Origin: Sporothrix humicola
Taxonomy: Eukaryota; Ascomycota; Sordariomycetes; Ophiostomatales; Ophiostomataceae
Direction of reading: 5' to 3'
DNA length: 64,000 nucleotides
Assembly (NCBI GenBank): GCA_021396245.1
Contig: WNYE01000002.1
Span: 186,001 to 250,000, forward strand
This document shows, piece by piece, positions 1 through 11,410 of the stretch. Position numbers and translations under genes: made by a program. The notes below the pieces were generated by a model. It made no database searches. It was not told the DNA's origin and worked only from the letters and a program-made list of their open reading frames with translations. The first letter of the stretch is position 1; every line of letters starts with the position of its first letter.

Positions 1-225
1 GGCGTTAAAGTTAAGGAAGAGCCAGCCGACGATGGCAACACGACACAAGCGACAAGAGGCGGCACGGCCGACGCAGCCGACGAAGAGCCCGACGCAGAAG
101 AGCCGTCCAACCTCGACGCTCTATTTGGTGGCGACGACGACGACGACATGGACAACCACGCAAACGGCACCGCAGGCAACGACGACGCCGATGCTGACGC
201 CGACGGCGACGACGATCTCTTCTAG
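1..225 (+). CDS. 3' end of an unknown protein with acidic C-terminus (partial)
   Basis: Reading frame 1 is open from the first base to TAG at 223-225 and gives 74 residues. They are very rich in Asp and Glu, with a block NLDALFGG followed by five Asp, and end in DDDLF. The frame composition (GAC/GAG/GCC rich) matches the coding sequence elsewhere in the window, so I take this as the true C-terminus of a gene beginning to the left. Short acidic tails ending in L-F are common in nuclear proteins, for example Mediator subunits and chaperones, but nothing here identifies the family. The product is left unnamed. Sequence to the left would settle it. Confidence 0.6.
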   Translation, partial: GVKVKEEPADDGNTTQATRGGTADAADEEPDAEEPSNLDALFGGDDDDDMDNHANGTAGNDDADADADGDDDLF

Positions 226-1624
226 TGCTTGCGAGAGTCGGTCTTTCAGGGGAGAACTGTGCACATTTAGGAGGTGTGTCGCTGGAGACGAGAATAGTGC
301 TGCTAGGCTGTCTTTTGCGGAGGACAGCCATTCTCAGAACTAGCTTTCTCATCTTCATGTCGCCCTCTCGTCTTCCTCTCTTCCTCTTTCCTCCCCACAT
401 TCTCCGATTTCCCTACACGATCCTCCTCTGTTTTCATGATTTCCTTTCTCTTCTTATCTCGATGGTGTAACACCAAGCAGCACGGCGTTGGGTCTCTTGT
501 GTTTTTCTCTTTATTCATTTCTTCGGGATATGGCATTATTGGGGCAATTATTGGTTTTGATATCTGGACCTATCAACTTGGGACAAGGCGTTTATACATT
601 TACAGTTTGCTTTCAAAAACAAGAAATTCATGGCAAAATACAATCAAGGCCACTCAAATATGGCAAGAATATCCAAATATTCACAAAACATGCTGTAAAT
701 TCATAAATATCGTTGTTATCCTCTTTGTTTAAAATGATTAATCATGTGGCCCAATCAGACGATGCCCAGGTTTTCCGCTCCAGCTCTCCTCCAGTGGACC
801 CAAGCCCCTATCCTCAGCAGACCGCCAGCAGGGGTGGTCACGTCACTGCAAACAATGAGGTCAGCGACCCGGGTTAGCTCCTGCCCCAGCTATTCCAGCT
901 GGCTTTCAGCGCACCTTCCCTACGCACTGTGGCCACGAGGCACGTTCGGTCCGCACCTTCCTGCTGCATAAGCCAGGCCAGCCTGTCACAAGCTCTCCAA
1001 ATTGCACAGGAGATTGGCTAGACCCAGGAGGCCAGCAAGCCAGCAAGGGCAGGAGCGACAAAGACAGCTTGACCCCATAATACTCCTGACCAGTGACCCG
1101 CTCTCGCTGCCCTCCACCAAATGCCAAAGGACACTGGACACTCGACTCCAAGTCAAGTCCGTCACCACATCGCAACGACGCAACCCACTCTCTCCTTTTC
1201 AGTCTCCAGCATCGCCACTTTATACATTCTCGTGTGTCCGTCGGCTGTCTGCGATCTCCTCCACTCCACGATCTGAAGCTGTCCTATCATGGAAGCAGCG
1301 ACGTCGTGATATTTCTTTTCTATCCTCACTCCGTTCGCTGTCTTACTCAACCTCTCTCGGCTCTCTCAACCTTCTCCAACTTTTGTGCGCCTGTTCCTGC
1401 GCCCTGCAGCGGTCCGCCTTCAGTCCGTGTCTTCCGTCGCCTCTCCCTAGGCCAGTCCTCCAATCGCCGGCCACGCGTTTCGCGTTCGATTCGATTTCGA
1501 GTCAACTACTTGGATCGCGACGTCCTCAATTTCGACCTCGATTTCGATTTCGACTTGGATCACCACTTCTCCTTGACCCGACCGTCTTCGACTCTCCCTC
1601 CAACTCCCCGCCCACCACTCCACG
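226..1624. other. Intergenic: 3' UTR of the left gene, then SEY1 promoter and leader
   Basis: No credible gene. Bases 226-730 become AT-rich and probably hold the terminator of the left gene. Bases 1180-1620 are pyrimidine-rich on the + strand, as in other 5' leaders of this window, and lead to the SEY1 start. Short open frames here have biased composition from the CT tracts and no recognisable domain. Confidence 0.6.
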
Positions 1625-4301
1625 ATGGCCATGAACGGCCACTTTGCTGCCGTCGGCGACGAGCCGAAGCCCGAGGACTTTGACCATGGCATCCAGGTCA
1701 TTGACGAGGACAAGGCGTTTTCGTAGGTCCACCCACGAGCTGTTATCTTGCAATCTCGATGTCTGCTAACCCCCCAGAACCCACGTCAACGACTACCTCC
1801 GCCAGACACACGTCGCCGAGGCCGGCTTCAACTACCACCTCATCTCCGTCTTCGGCTCGCAGTCCACCGGCAAGTCCACGCTGCTCAACCACCTCTTTGG
1901 CACCGAGTTCAGCGTCATGTCCGAGTCCGAGCGCCGCCAGACCACAAAGGGCATATGGATGTCCAAGAACAGAAAGGGCAGCAACGGGTCCATGGCCGAC
2001 AACATCCTCGTCATGGACGTCGAGGGCACCGACGGCCGCGAGCGCGGCGAGGACCAGGACTTTGAGCGCAAGAGCGCGCTCTTTGCGCTGGCCACCAGCG
2101 AGGTCCTGATTGTCAACATCTGGGAGCACCAGGTCGGCTTGTACCAGGGCGCCAACATGGGCCTGCTCAAGACCGTTTTCGAGGTCAACCTGCAGCTGTT
2201 CCTCAAGGACAGACAGTCGACGCCGCGCTCCCTGCTGTTTTTCGTCATTCGCGACTTTATCGGCAACACACCGCTCTCCAACCTGCGCAACACTCTGGTG
2301 CAGGACCTGACCAAGATCTGGTCGTCCATCTCCAAGCCGGCCGGGCTCGAGAACGCCACCATCGACGACTACTTTGACTTTGCGTTCGCCGCCCTACCCC
2401 ACAAGATCCTGCAGCCCGACAAGTTTGTTACCGAGGTGGACACGCTCGGCCGCCGCTTCGTCGCCGGCCATCGCTCCACTGCCGACCAGGAGTTTGTCGG
2501 CGGCGTCTTCTTGCCCGAGTACCACCGCCGGATACCGGCAGACGGCTTTTCTGTCTACGCCGAGGGCGTCTGGGACCAGATTGTCAACAACAAGGACCTG
2601 GACCTGCCCACCCAGCAGGAGCTGCTTGCTCAGTTCCGCTGCGACGAGATTGCCCGCGAGGCGCTTGTTGGCTTCGACGAGACGATCCTGCCCCTAGAAG
2701 AACAGCAGGCCGACGCCGTTCGCCTGGGCCGCTCTGTTGTGCTGGCTGGCCTCGGCGCTGCCGGCCTGGCCTCGCGCGCCGCCTGTCTCGAGCTCTTCCA
2801 TACCCAGGCCGGCCGCTACCACAAGGGCGTCTTTGCGCGCAAGCGGGTCGAGCTCGAGGAAAAGGTCGACACGCGTCTCAAGACGCTGTACCAGGGCCAG
2901 CTGGCCGCCGCACACAAGGCCGGCGTGGCCTCGTTCACCGAGGCTGTGACAAGCTCTGTCAAGGCAGGCCAAAAGGCCGGCGGGACCTACGAGTTTGCCG
3001 ACATTGTCGAGACCGAAAAGGCCAAGACGCTCGAGACGTTCAAGACGGAGGCTCAGGGCCTCGCCATCCCCGAGGTTCCGTGGTCCAACTTTAAGCCGCA
3101 GTATCTGCTCTTTGAAAAGGACCTGGACGAGGTCAGCGCCAAGCTGCGCAAGGAGGAAATGCGCCGCCTGGCCACGCGCGTCGAGCGCTGGGTCAAGTCA
3201 CGCCTCGGCGATGCCGTGGGGCTCGAGTTCAACAAGCTGGGCTCCGGTCGCGCCGGCGGCGGCGCACCCGACGAGCCGTCGTCGTCCTCGTCTTCTTCGT
3301 CGCCCAACCCGCCCGGCGCCGCACCTTCTGAAAAAGACCTGTGGGACCGCATCTGGAAGGTGTTTGTCGGCATTGTCGAGGAGGCCCAGGACCGCTTCAC
3401 GGAGCGCGCCAAGAGCTTCAGTGCCAGTGAGTCCGAGGTCCAGGTCGGCCTGTGGCGCCTGCGCCGCAAGAGCTGGGTTGCCCTGCGCGAGAAGATTGAC
3501 GAGGAGGTCATGGAGGGCAACATTCTGTTGAAGCTGCGCGAAAACTTTGAGGACAAGTTCCGCTACGACGAGGCCGGTGTGCCGCGCATCTGGCGGCCCA
3601 GCGACGACATTGAGGGCATCTACACGCGCGCGCGCGAGTCGACGTTGACTCTGATCCCCCTGCTGGCCCGTTTCCGCCTGGCTTCGACGATTGCGCCGCC
3701 CGACCTGCCCGAGTTCATCGGCAACCAACCCGCCGGCGCCGAGCCCGAGGACGAGGACGACCTGACGCCCATTGGCGGCGTCGACGAGGAGGAGGGCAAG
3801 TCGCTCGAAGAGGAAATGACGGTCCTGTCCGAGAGCAAGCGCCAGGACCTGGTCATTCGCTTCAAGAAGACGGCCGACGGCGTCTACGTCGAGGCCAAGC
3901 GCGGCGCCCTCGGCGGCATCACGCAGGTGCCCCTCTACTTTTACGGCATCCTGCTCATGCTGGGCTGGAACGAGATCATGGCCGTGCTGCGGAACCCCCT
4001 TTTGTTTTTGCTGCTCGCCATCTTTGCCGGCGGCACCTACGTTGCTTATAGTTTGGCCCTGCTCGGCCCCATGATGCAGATGGCTAATGCCGCGTCGAAT
4101 CAGGCCGTCGAGATTGGCAAGCAGAAGCTGCGCGACTTCCTCGAGAACAACGACAGCGCGCGCCAGGCGCTGGCCATGCCTGCCCGCCAGGGAGGTCCTA
4201 ACGGGTCCAGCAACAGTGGCAGCGGCAGTAGCAGCAGAGAAAACATTAGCCTCGACACGCTCGACTCGAGCGGCCGCAAGCAACGAGACGACGACATTTA
4301 A
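1625..4301 (+). CDS. SEY1: Sey1 dynamin-like GTPase (ER homotypic fusion, RHD3/atlastin type)
   Basis: Two exons, 1625-1722 and 1778-4301, joined across a 55-bp intron with branch site GCTAAC; the product is 873 aa, close to the family's usual 780-870. The GTPase P-loop GSQSTGKST is at residues 59-67 and directly follows the splice junction. The switch motif DVEGTDGRE and the G4-type RD motif (VIRDF) follow. A long helical stalk is interrupted by a Ser/Pro-rich segment near residues 490-515. Two hydrophobic segments near residues 752-810 form the ER-membrane hairpin, and a short cytosolic Ser/Gly-rich tail follows. Family knowledge: Sey1 is an integral ER GTPase that fuses tubules with reticulon/Yop1 proteins. 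The start at 1625 is the first ATG of the leader frame; a second in-frame ATG lies at 1631. Confidence 0.96.
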
Positions 4302-4735
4302 TTCTTTTTTTTTTTTTTTTCCACTCCTGTTTATACTTTTTTGGTTCTTTTTTATTCATCATCATATCATTGTAAGAAAACGAGACACATACATGGGACG
4401 ACGGGGTGGATTTGTCAAGAAAAAAGGATGGGCGCATGTCACTGTTGGAGATAAAGAGGTTGATGGGCTGGAATAGATGAACATGGTGTTACGACTACTT
4501 TATTACTGTATTGTTTAATCTGGGACCACACGAAATTGGGTTGCAAAGTATGCGTATACATTAGTGTTTCAATACGAATAACAGCAATTTCACTCCTATC
4601 AGAGACTGTACCCCATACAATGTGTGTATATATATATTCCAAACTCCAGAATCCATTGCGAAAACATTGCCCAAAGATGATATCATACAGACCCAAGAAC
4701 ACCAAACAAACACCAACCGTGGCCTCCTCCTCTCG
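4302..4735. other. Convergent 3' region between SEY1 and RNH201
   Basis: This stretch contains a T-run directly after the SEY1 stop (about 4306-4320) and otherwise AT-rich sequence. It holds the two facing 3' UTRs and their polyadenylation regions. I see no gene. Confidence 0.6.
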
Positions 4736-5887
4736 TTAAAACGTCTCGATACCGACTGGCTGGCCAAACCACGAGCCAAGCTCGTCCACCATGTCCTCGT
4801 CATCGTCGTTCTTGGCCGCTGCCGCCGCAAAAAAGTCGGTCATGCGCGTCACGGCATACTCGTTGTTGGGCGTCTCCTCGTCCGGCTCGGGCCAGTCGAC
4901 CTGCACGCCGCCGTTCTTCTTGCTGTCCTCGAGCATGTCCTTGGCCGTGCTCCAACTGAAGCGGCACTCGGGGCCCCAGCCGAACAGCGGGTGCATGTTG
5001 CGCCGCAGCCATGTCGTACACCGGCCGTCGGACGGGTAGCCGGAGCCCCAGTCGGGTGTGCCATCGGGCGAGCCTCCGGCCATCTGAGAGTAACGCTTGT
5101 ATAAAACCTCGAGCGCTACATCGCGCGTTACTTTGGCGCAGACGGATGCCGCCGAGACGCACGGGTAGATGGAGTCGGCCTTTTTCGAGACGGTGATCCG
5201 CAGGCCGGGGAAGTAGCGCTCGAGCTTCTTTTGGTACGAGGCCGGCGGGCCGACTGTATCCACATAGACATCGGTCACTCGCACACCGCGCGCCAAAACG
5301 CCCCGAATCAGACCGACCGTCGACTCGGCCGCCTGGGCGTTGAGGTTCCCCGCCGCGGCCGTCGGCGACATCATGCCCGCGCCAATGTCGCGCGCCGACA
5401 GCAGCTCGACCGCCCAGCCGCAGTTCTTGTGGAGCGTCGAGCCCTTGCGGCAGACCGTCTCCATCAGGGTCGAGCGGACGGTGGCTGACAGGACTTTGGA
5501 GTCGTCGAAACGGTGAGGGGCGCCCGTCACAGCATCGCGGTCAACATCCGGTGCCTCGCCGCGCAGGAGGGCATCAGCCAGGGACACGGGGGCATAAAAG
5601 ACACCGTAGACCATGGGGCCCAGCACAGGACCACGGCCGGCCTCATCGACGCCCAAAACACACGGGACTGCCTCGGCTAATGGTGCGCCGTTGGCATCGC
5701 CCTCTGTGCTGTCGTTGTCCTTATTTTCCGCTGCTGCTGGTGCCAGCAGGCAAGCCGGTACTGGCGAGTAGTGAGAGTATGTTGCGCCCGAAAGCAGAGC
5801 AGATTCGTCAATCGAAGGCGGCACAAACTCGCCCGAAGTCGTCTCGAGGGCAGCCTCCTCCTCGTTCATCTGCGTGTCGTCATCCAT
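4736..5887 (-). CDS. RNH201: Ribonuclease H2 catalytic subunit A
   Basis: Single exon, 383 aa, with ATG at 5887. After an 75-residue acidic N-terminal extension the RNase HII fold starts with GVDEAGRGPVLGP at residues 79-91; D81 and E82 are the first catalytic pair. It continues with DDSKVLS, the VDTVGPP strand and the SKKADSIYPCVSAASVCAKV helix that carries further active-site residues. All family motifs are intact. Known function: the catalytic subunit of the heterotrimeric nuclear RNase H2, which removes ribonucleotides from DNA and cleaves RNA/DNA hybrids. It is divergent from the CENP-C gene, sharing an 814-bp promoter with G1/S boxes, which fits replication-linked expression. The acidic C-terminal tail is a likely partner-contact or regulatory region. 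Confidence 0.95.
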   Translation of the reverse strand: MDDDTQMNEEEAALETTSGEFVPPSIDESALLSGATYSHYSPVPACLLAPAAAENKDNDSTEGDANGAPLAEAVPCVLGVDEAGRGPVLGPMVYGVFYAPVSLADALLRGEAPDVDRDAVTGAPHRFDDSKVLSATVRSTLMETVCRKGSTLHKNCGWAVELLSARDIGAGMMSPTAAAGNLNAQAAESTVGLIRGVLARGVRVTDVYVDTVGPPASYQKKLERYFPGLRITVSKKADSIYPCVSAASVCAKVTRDVALEVLYKRYSQMAGGSPDGTPDWGSGYPSDGRCTTWLRRNMHPLFGWGPECRFSWSTAKDMLEDSKKNGGVQVDWPEPDEETPNNEYAVTRMTDFFAAAAAKNDDDEDMVDELGSWFGQPVGIETF

Positions 5888-6100
5888 GGTGGGAAGTGAA
5901 AGGAGAGTATTAGGTGAAATCGGGACTATCGAGTAGAGTCGATAGTTGTATTGGAGAATAGAGAATGTGGGTGAATATCGAGTGTGATGTCAGTTTGAAT
6001 TATCGAATTGGTATAGAGTGTCGTGTGCTTGTTTGGTGGTGGCCGTTCAAGATGATGCCTGCCCCTTTGGGCAAGTGTTATCGATAAGTGAAGTTCGGCG

Positions 6101-6108
6101 CGCGAAAA
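6101..6108 (+). promoter_or_regulatory. SCB-like element (CGCGAAAA)
   Basis: Perfect match to the Swi4/Swi6 cell-cycle box CRCGAAAA. It lies 18 bp from the nearer MluI box in the divergent promoter. Confidence 0.5.
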
Positions 6109-6118
6109 GGGAAGGAAG

Positions 6119-6124
6119 ACGCGT
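6119..6124. promoter_or_regulatory. MluI cell-cycle box (ACGCGT), copy 1
   Basis: Palindromic ACGCGT, the core site of the Mbp1/Swi6 (MBF) factor that drives G1/S genes in fungi. Confidence 0.55.
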
Positions 6125-6157
6125 TGCGCTGAAGAAGGGCTAAAAGAGGAAGGAAAG

Positions 6158-6163
6158 ACGCGT
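6158..6163. promoter_or_regulatory. MluI cell-cycle box (ACGCGT), copy 2
   Basis: Second ACGCGT, 39 bp from the first. Two copies close together make chance less likely than one. Confidence 0.55.
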
Positions 6164-6701
6164 TTTTTGGTGGTTCTGACAGCGCCTCGGCCAATCAAAA
6201 TGCGCTAATGTCTGGCGTCTGGGGCTTGTCCATAGCTAACGGTGGTCTGGTTTAGCGAGTGGCCCTGGCTAAACTAAAGTGGTGCGCGCCCGACAGAAAG
6301 CAGAAATCATAATATTGTGAGGGAAGGTGCACACCACAGGTTCCTTCCCGCGAAACATTGCATAAAAAAATAGCAAGGCAATCGCGACGGAAACCCCCCA
6401 GGAACCCTCCAGGAATCCCCAGGGAAAGCACGACCAAGCCCCAACTCTCCTCCAGCCCATCCGAAGAAGACGATCTCGAAAAAAGAAACTTTTCTTCCAA
6501 TTGACCTTCACTCGAAGCTTCGACGACGCAAAACACCACGACCCGCCTCCTTTCCTCCTCGTCGCGTATTTTGCGACGCGACAGACGACACAGACGAGCA
6601 TCGTCTCCCCACCACCGAACCGAGTCATCGACGACCCTCGACTATCGCGACGACAAACGCACCTGTTCTTGAAATAACACCTCGATTTTACAATCCTCAC
6701 A

Positions 6702-8937
6702 ATGGCACCCCCACGGGGCGGCGGCCGGAGGTCGACACAGACCAGCGAGCACATCTACAAGCTCGGCGAGCGCGGACGGTAAGGGAGATCACGAGGCTAT
6801 ACTGGGGACAATATACAACGGCTAACATCGGTCCAGGAAAACGGGCGTTACACTGCGCGACACGGGCGTTCGCGACGAGCACGGCATGGAGCCGATCGAT
6901 AACATCTTTTCGTCTCCCGGCAAGGGCAACTCGGACGACGGCGATGAAGAGGCAGAGGATGACGAGGACGAGGGAGAGGAGGCCGACGATGACGACGACG
7001 ACGACGACGAGAACGGCGAAGCCCCAATGGATCTGACGACGGGTAAGACGCTCCTTGTGTGCCGTTTTTTACTTTCCCACCACTAACAGCCTAGGCTCCG
7101 GTCTGGACCCCGCGGCCATGATTAACGGTCAGGGCGCATACGGCCGCCGGTCGCCCGGCAACACCAGGACTCTGTTTGGCTCGCCGGCCGTGCGCGGCTC
7201 GGCGTCCAAAAAGGCCATCCGCCAGAAACCGGTGCTGGAGCCGCCGTCGTCGCCCTCGGCCGGCGCGATCCACCAGAACAGCAGCCCCAGCAAGCCCGTG
7301 AAGCGGCGGCTCGACTACGGCAAGGGCGCGAATGCTAATGCATCCGCCAACGCACAGCGCCGGCCATTTGCGCTGCCGCCTCCCAATGGAATTCGGCGAC
7401 AGCAGTTTGGAAACGACGAGGAGGAGGAAGAGGAGGAAGAAGGGGAAGAGGACGAAGCTGAGGAGAGTAACGTTCTCCACAGCGGCGGCCACATTGACGA
7501 GGAATCCATGCAGATGGTGGCCGACGATGCGCCCAAGGAGGACGATCTGCCAGTACGGCCCGCCGCACAAGTCAAGCGCCGCGCAGGGCGGCCACCAGGC
7601 AAGGGCAAGTCCCCCGCCGGGGCGAAATCGCCAGCAGCGTCCAAGACGTTGCCGCCAGGCCCACAACAGATCCCCAGCTCCGTGCCCAAGGGCAAGCGCG
7701 GCCGGCCAGCCGCTTCTGCATCTGCTGCTGCTGCCGCTGAGGACGATTCACAAGCCGCAAAGCGCCGTCGGGTAGCAGAGCCAGAAGCCGCCAAAGAGGA
7801 GCCCAAGGTCAAGGGCAGACGAGGACGGCCAGCAGCAGCGGCCAAGACGGCCCCAGAACCAGCCATCGAAGAGGAGCCAGAACAGCCAGAACAGCCAGAG
7901 CAACCAGAAGAGCCGGCGGAAGATGCGGCACCAAAAAAGAGAGGGCGGAAGCGCAAGTCGTCTGGTGTTGGTGCGGCCACAGCAGCAGCGGCAGCTGTTC
8001 CGCGCGGTCCACCACTACCCAAGAGTCGCGGCCTTGTCGTGCGGCGCCGGGAAGTGGAAGAGGGCGGCGACAGCCTAGTCAAGACGCGCTCCGGTCGCAG
8101 CTCGTTCCGGCCGCTGGCGTTCTGGCGCAACGAGCACGTCGAGTTTGACCCGACAGATGTGCAGCAAGACGGGTTCGCTGCGACAAGCAGCCGAAGCAAG
8201 TTCCTGCTGCCTACGATCAAGGACATTGTCCGTGTTGACGATGAGGTTCTGCGTGGCTACGGACAGGGTGGTCGGCGCGGCAGAGGTGGCGGTGGAGGCG
8301 GTGCGCCTGCAAAACGCGGCCGCAAGCGGCGGCAATCTGGCGGCGATGCCGGCGATGTGGGCGACGACGAGCCCGACCGCGACCCCTGGGAGGCGAATCC
8401 GGGCAAGGTGTCTGGCGACATAGTGGTGTGGTATCCAGAGCACGAGCTGGAGCCGCCGGCGCTGGGCCAGAACGTGGAGATGACGTCGGCCGAGATTGCG
8501 CTGTCCAGCGCGGCCATCCAGACGCACGACGTGCGCGGCGGCACGTTCAAGTTTGTCAAGACGCTGAGCCTGCCCTTCTTCGGCACGGGCATGGTGGACA
8601 TGCCGCCCGGGTCGGAGAAGCGGCTCAAGAACTCACGCAAGATGCACATGACCTTCTTCGTGCACTACGGCCAGGTGCTGGTCAAGGTCAACGAGTCCGA
8701 GTTCCGCATTGCCAAGGGTGGCATGTGGTCAGTCCCAAGAGGTAGGTTCTCCATCGACACTAACCTTACCCTTACCCATACTCGCCTTGTAATGGTCCAT
8801 GTTGCTAACTAACCCTCCCAGGAAATTACTACAGCATCACCAACGACAAGGACTACCCAGCACGCTGTTTCTTCGCACAGGGCTGTGAGATTTTGGCGCC
8901 ACTCGAGGTGGACGATGACGGCCAAGGAAATGAATAG
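6702..8937 (+). CDS. CENP-C / Mif2 inner-kinetochore protein
   Basis: Four exons, 6702-6778, 6837-7042, 7095-8741 and 8822-8937, give 681 aa; the introns are 58, 52 and 80 bp, each with a CTAAC-type branch site. The N-terminus is the conserved Mif2 segment before an acidic run of Glu/Asp. Several AT-hook-like RGRP/AGRP/RGRK clusters follow in a Lys/Ala/Pro-rich middle. The CENP-C signature is at about residues 425-447 (RSGRSSFRPLAFWRNE), which contacts the CENP-A nucleosome. A C-terminal cupin fold for dimerisation occupies about residues 575-675. Known role: it links centromeric chromatin to the Mis12 complex. The last exon completes the cupin, so the final intron must be removed for function. 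The centromeric role fits the shared cell-cycle promoter. Confidence 0.95.
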
Positions 8938-11410
8938 GCGGACCGACCGCGGCAGTTGCCGATCGTGTTGCCCCCCTTTCTTTCTTTCTTCCTTTGTTTT
9001 TCAATGTCTCTCTTTTGATTCGATTCTTTCTTCTTTTCTTCTTTTGATTTTGTCTCTGTTTCTTTATCCTATATTCCCTGGTCTTTGGTATCTATTTCTC
9101 TTTTTACGGATGTGAGAGTTGCTACTCTGTTCTCTGCGATGTTATGTTATTTGACGTCTTTCCTACTTTCTTTTTTCGTGTTTATATTTCCTGTCTGCTT
9201 CTTCTCTTTTCCAACCTTGGTACTTCGGCGTTTATCACTTCAAGCAAATTTGATGTTCTACTTTCCTTCAAGTTACGTTTTCATTTTTGATCCCATCTCG
9301 ATCCAATGCTTCCGTCTGAAGAAATCCATCACGTGTGAAATAGCCGCCTTTTGCGACGGCCAAATCAAATTCAAGTAATCGGATGCAAGTCTTCATGTAT
9401 TCCTGTCTATTACGGGCCGCAACGGCGCAACGCAACATGACTTGCAGCCAAACTGCAGCTCGCTCACGCCACGGGACAAATGAGAGACAATGAAGCGGCA
9501 TTAAAGAGAAAAAAAGGCTCCAGAAAGCACGCTATATCACCAATTGAGGCGCTGCAGTCACGCTGTAAACCAGTTGTTAGTAGCTGTTACTCCTGCAGCA
9601 GAGCCCACTTAGACGGTCAAATCGAGGGCTCTGATTGGCTGGGCGCATTACGCTTGCTGCATGGCCTCTGCATTATTCCTCATTCTCTGGCTTTCCTGGA
9701 GCTTCCTCCACACTTGCGAGCTGCACTTGCCTTGCGAAAAGAGCCATTTTCTTGCTCACGTTCGCTCTCCATTCTGCTCCGTACTATTTATTTATTTTAA
9801 TTCACCAAACCCTGCACTCTCTTTTTGCCGCGGGGAACCACTTTGTTTGGGTTCTGCGACTCGTGCTCCGTAACGTACCTCGGGATAGAGAAGAATGGGG
9901 CGTCTGTGTCTGGCAAATGCTTCATCTCTTTTGTTTCTATTGAGCTTTTTTGTTATGGTCGCATTTGATGGGTTTGAATTGAATATTTCCACTCAATTGC
10001 ATTTTCAAAATTCAAGGGCACTTGTCCAGAGTTTCATTGGCACATGTATTGCCAATTCGTACTTGCCTTTTGTACCTGAGTCTAAATTTGACCCCTCCAA
10101 AAAAGTACACGCAAAAAAGCATGTGCTTTGCAGCCCGCTCCCCGTTCGCCGCTTCCCACACGGGCACATGGAAGTTTTTGCGAAAGGACGACGCGGCAGG
10201 AAGGCGCGACAGGAAGGGACAGGGACAATTAAAATACAAAAAAAAAAAAAAAAAAAAAAAATAACAACACAAGAGTAAAGCACTCGATTTCAATTCAACG
10301 CAAACAAGGCGGGTCAGCAGGGGAAAGAGGGGAATGGGGTGAGAAGGACCAGGAACAGGACGACCCGCAGGAAAGGAAGCTGCGAACAACATGACAACCA
10401 CAGAAGAGAACAGAAGCAGAAAGTACAACAGCACAAGGCAGGTGGGACCTACGGAGCTTTCTTTTTGTTGATGAAAGTACACACAGCACTGCCCCCAAAT
10501 TAAGGCCTCCAAGGAAAGAGCGAACGACCAAAAGAATAAGAGCCAAAATCCGGCAAGTACTCAGAATGAAGACGGAGGTTGACGGCGCAAACCCACAAGA
10601 CGCAGCAGGCGCGAATCGGCTGACCTGGGATTGGCAGGAACAAACATACCGAGCTACACAGTACACAAAAGACTTGCAAGGCAGGCGCCCCTCACTCAAC
10701 CCCAAGCAAAAAGAGGAAGAAAGGAAGCTACGACGGAGAAAGCTAGGAGCAGAGGGCCTGAAGTCGGTTAACTGAACTTGGTCTTGTAAGCTTTGAGCGC
10801 TAAGACGTGTGCCCAGTGAGCCAGAGTAAGGCAACCCCGGTTTTTCTTAGTGTATTCCAGCGTATTTCAGTAGAACCCCCACTGTCTTCGTGTATGTTTT
10901 GCCTCGCGCGTCGCTCAGTCGAAACTACCCGCGGTGCTAGTCGACTTGTAGCTTCGGGGGGAGGGTCGGTCGTTCTTGCCTCGCTTGCTTTTTGTCTGCT
11001 CGGCTTGTGTTGATTAAAACTTCTTTGGTTTCTTGTGGCTTCTGTTTTCTCTCCTTCTCTCTTTTCTTCTCTCTCTTCTATTTTTCTTCTCTGATCGTCA
11101 GCTCCATTTCCAGCCTCCCACGTCCACGGACTACAATTATTATTTACTCTTCTCCAATAACACAAGGGATATTTCCCAATCGAGGCATATACAGCAGGAG
11201 TTGCACACACACAACAAAGCAACCGCAACCCGTGACAAGGACTGCTAAACAGAGTCACTCCTAAACCGGAACAAGAACGACGAACATCGAGACACGACAC
11301 GACACTAGATTTACGAATTGCTTCATTTTTGGTTTTCAGTTTCAGCATCCTTTCTTTTTTTGTCCATTTTCCTTCGAGATACCCCTCTTACCACCCATCC
11401 AACACACACA
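8938..11410. other. Long intergenic: CENP-C 3' UTR and SET-gene promoter/leader
   Basis: These 2.5 kb show no convincing gene on either strand. Bases 8965-9260 are T-rich (3' UTR of CENP-C). An inverted CCAAT box (ATTGG) lies near 9635. A 24-base A-run is at 10238-10261. Bases 11030-11130 are a CT-rich leader of the SET-domain gene. The open frames present are short and compositionally biased. Confidence 0.55.
10238..10261. repeat. Homopolymer run of 24 A
   Basis: Uninterrupted A-run in intergenic DNA, preceded by GC-richer sequence. No target-site duplication or coding remnant was seen beside it, so it is listed as a simple repeat and not as a retroelement tail. Confidence 0.8.

Larger units (their letters stand above)
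5888..6701. promoter_or_regulatory. Divergent RNH201 / CENP-C promoter
   Basis: This 814-bp region separates two start codons pointing away from each other. It holds an SCB-type box (6101-6108), two MluI boxes (6119-6124 and 6158-6163), a CCAAT box at 6191-6195, and an imperfect inverted repeat with arms GTCGCG (6561-6566) and CGCGAC (6577-6582). The sites are read directly from sequence; their use by MBF/SBF is inferred. Confidence 0.55.

Noticed and set aside
3198..4283. 361-codon frame antisense to SEY1
   Set aside because: Shadow of GC-rich SEY1 codons; nothing resembling a protein domain.
6252..6754. Overlapping minus-strand frames in the RNH201/CENP-C promoter
   Set aside because: They run across the CENP-C start and first intron and encode nothing recognisable.
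10238..10261. A-run considered as a retrotransposon tail
   Set aside because: No upstream reverse-transcriptase remnant and no flanking duplication seen.
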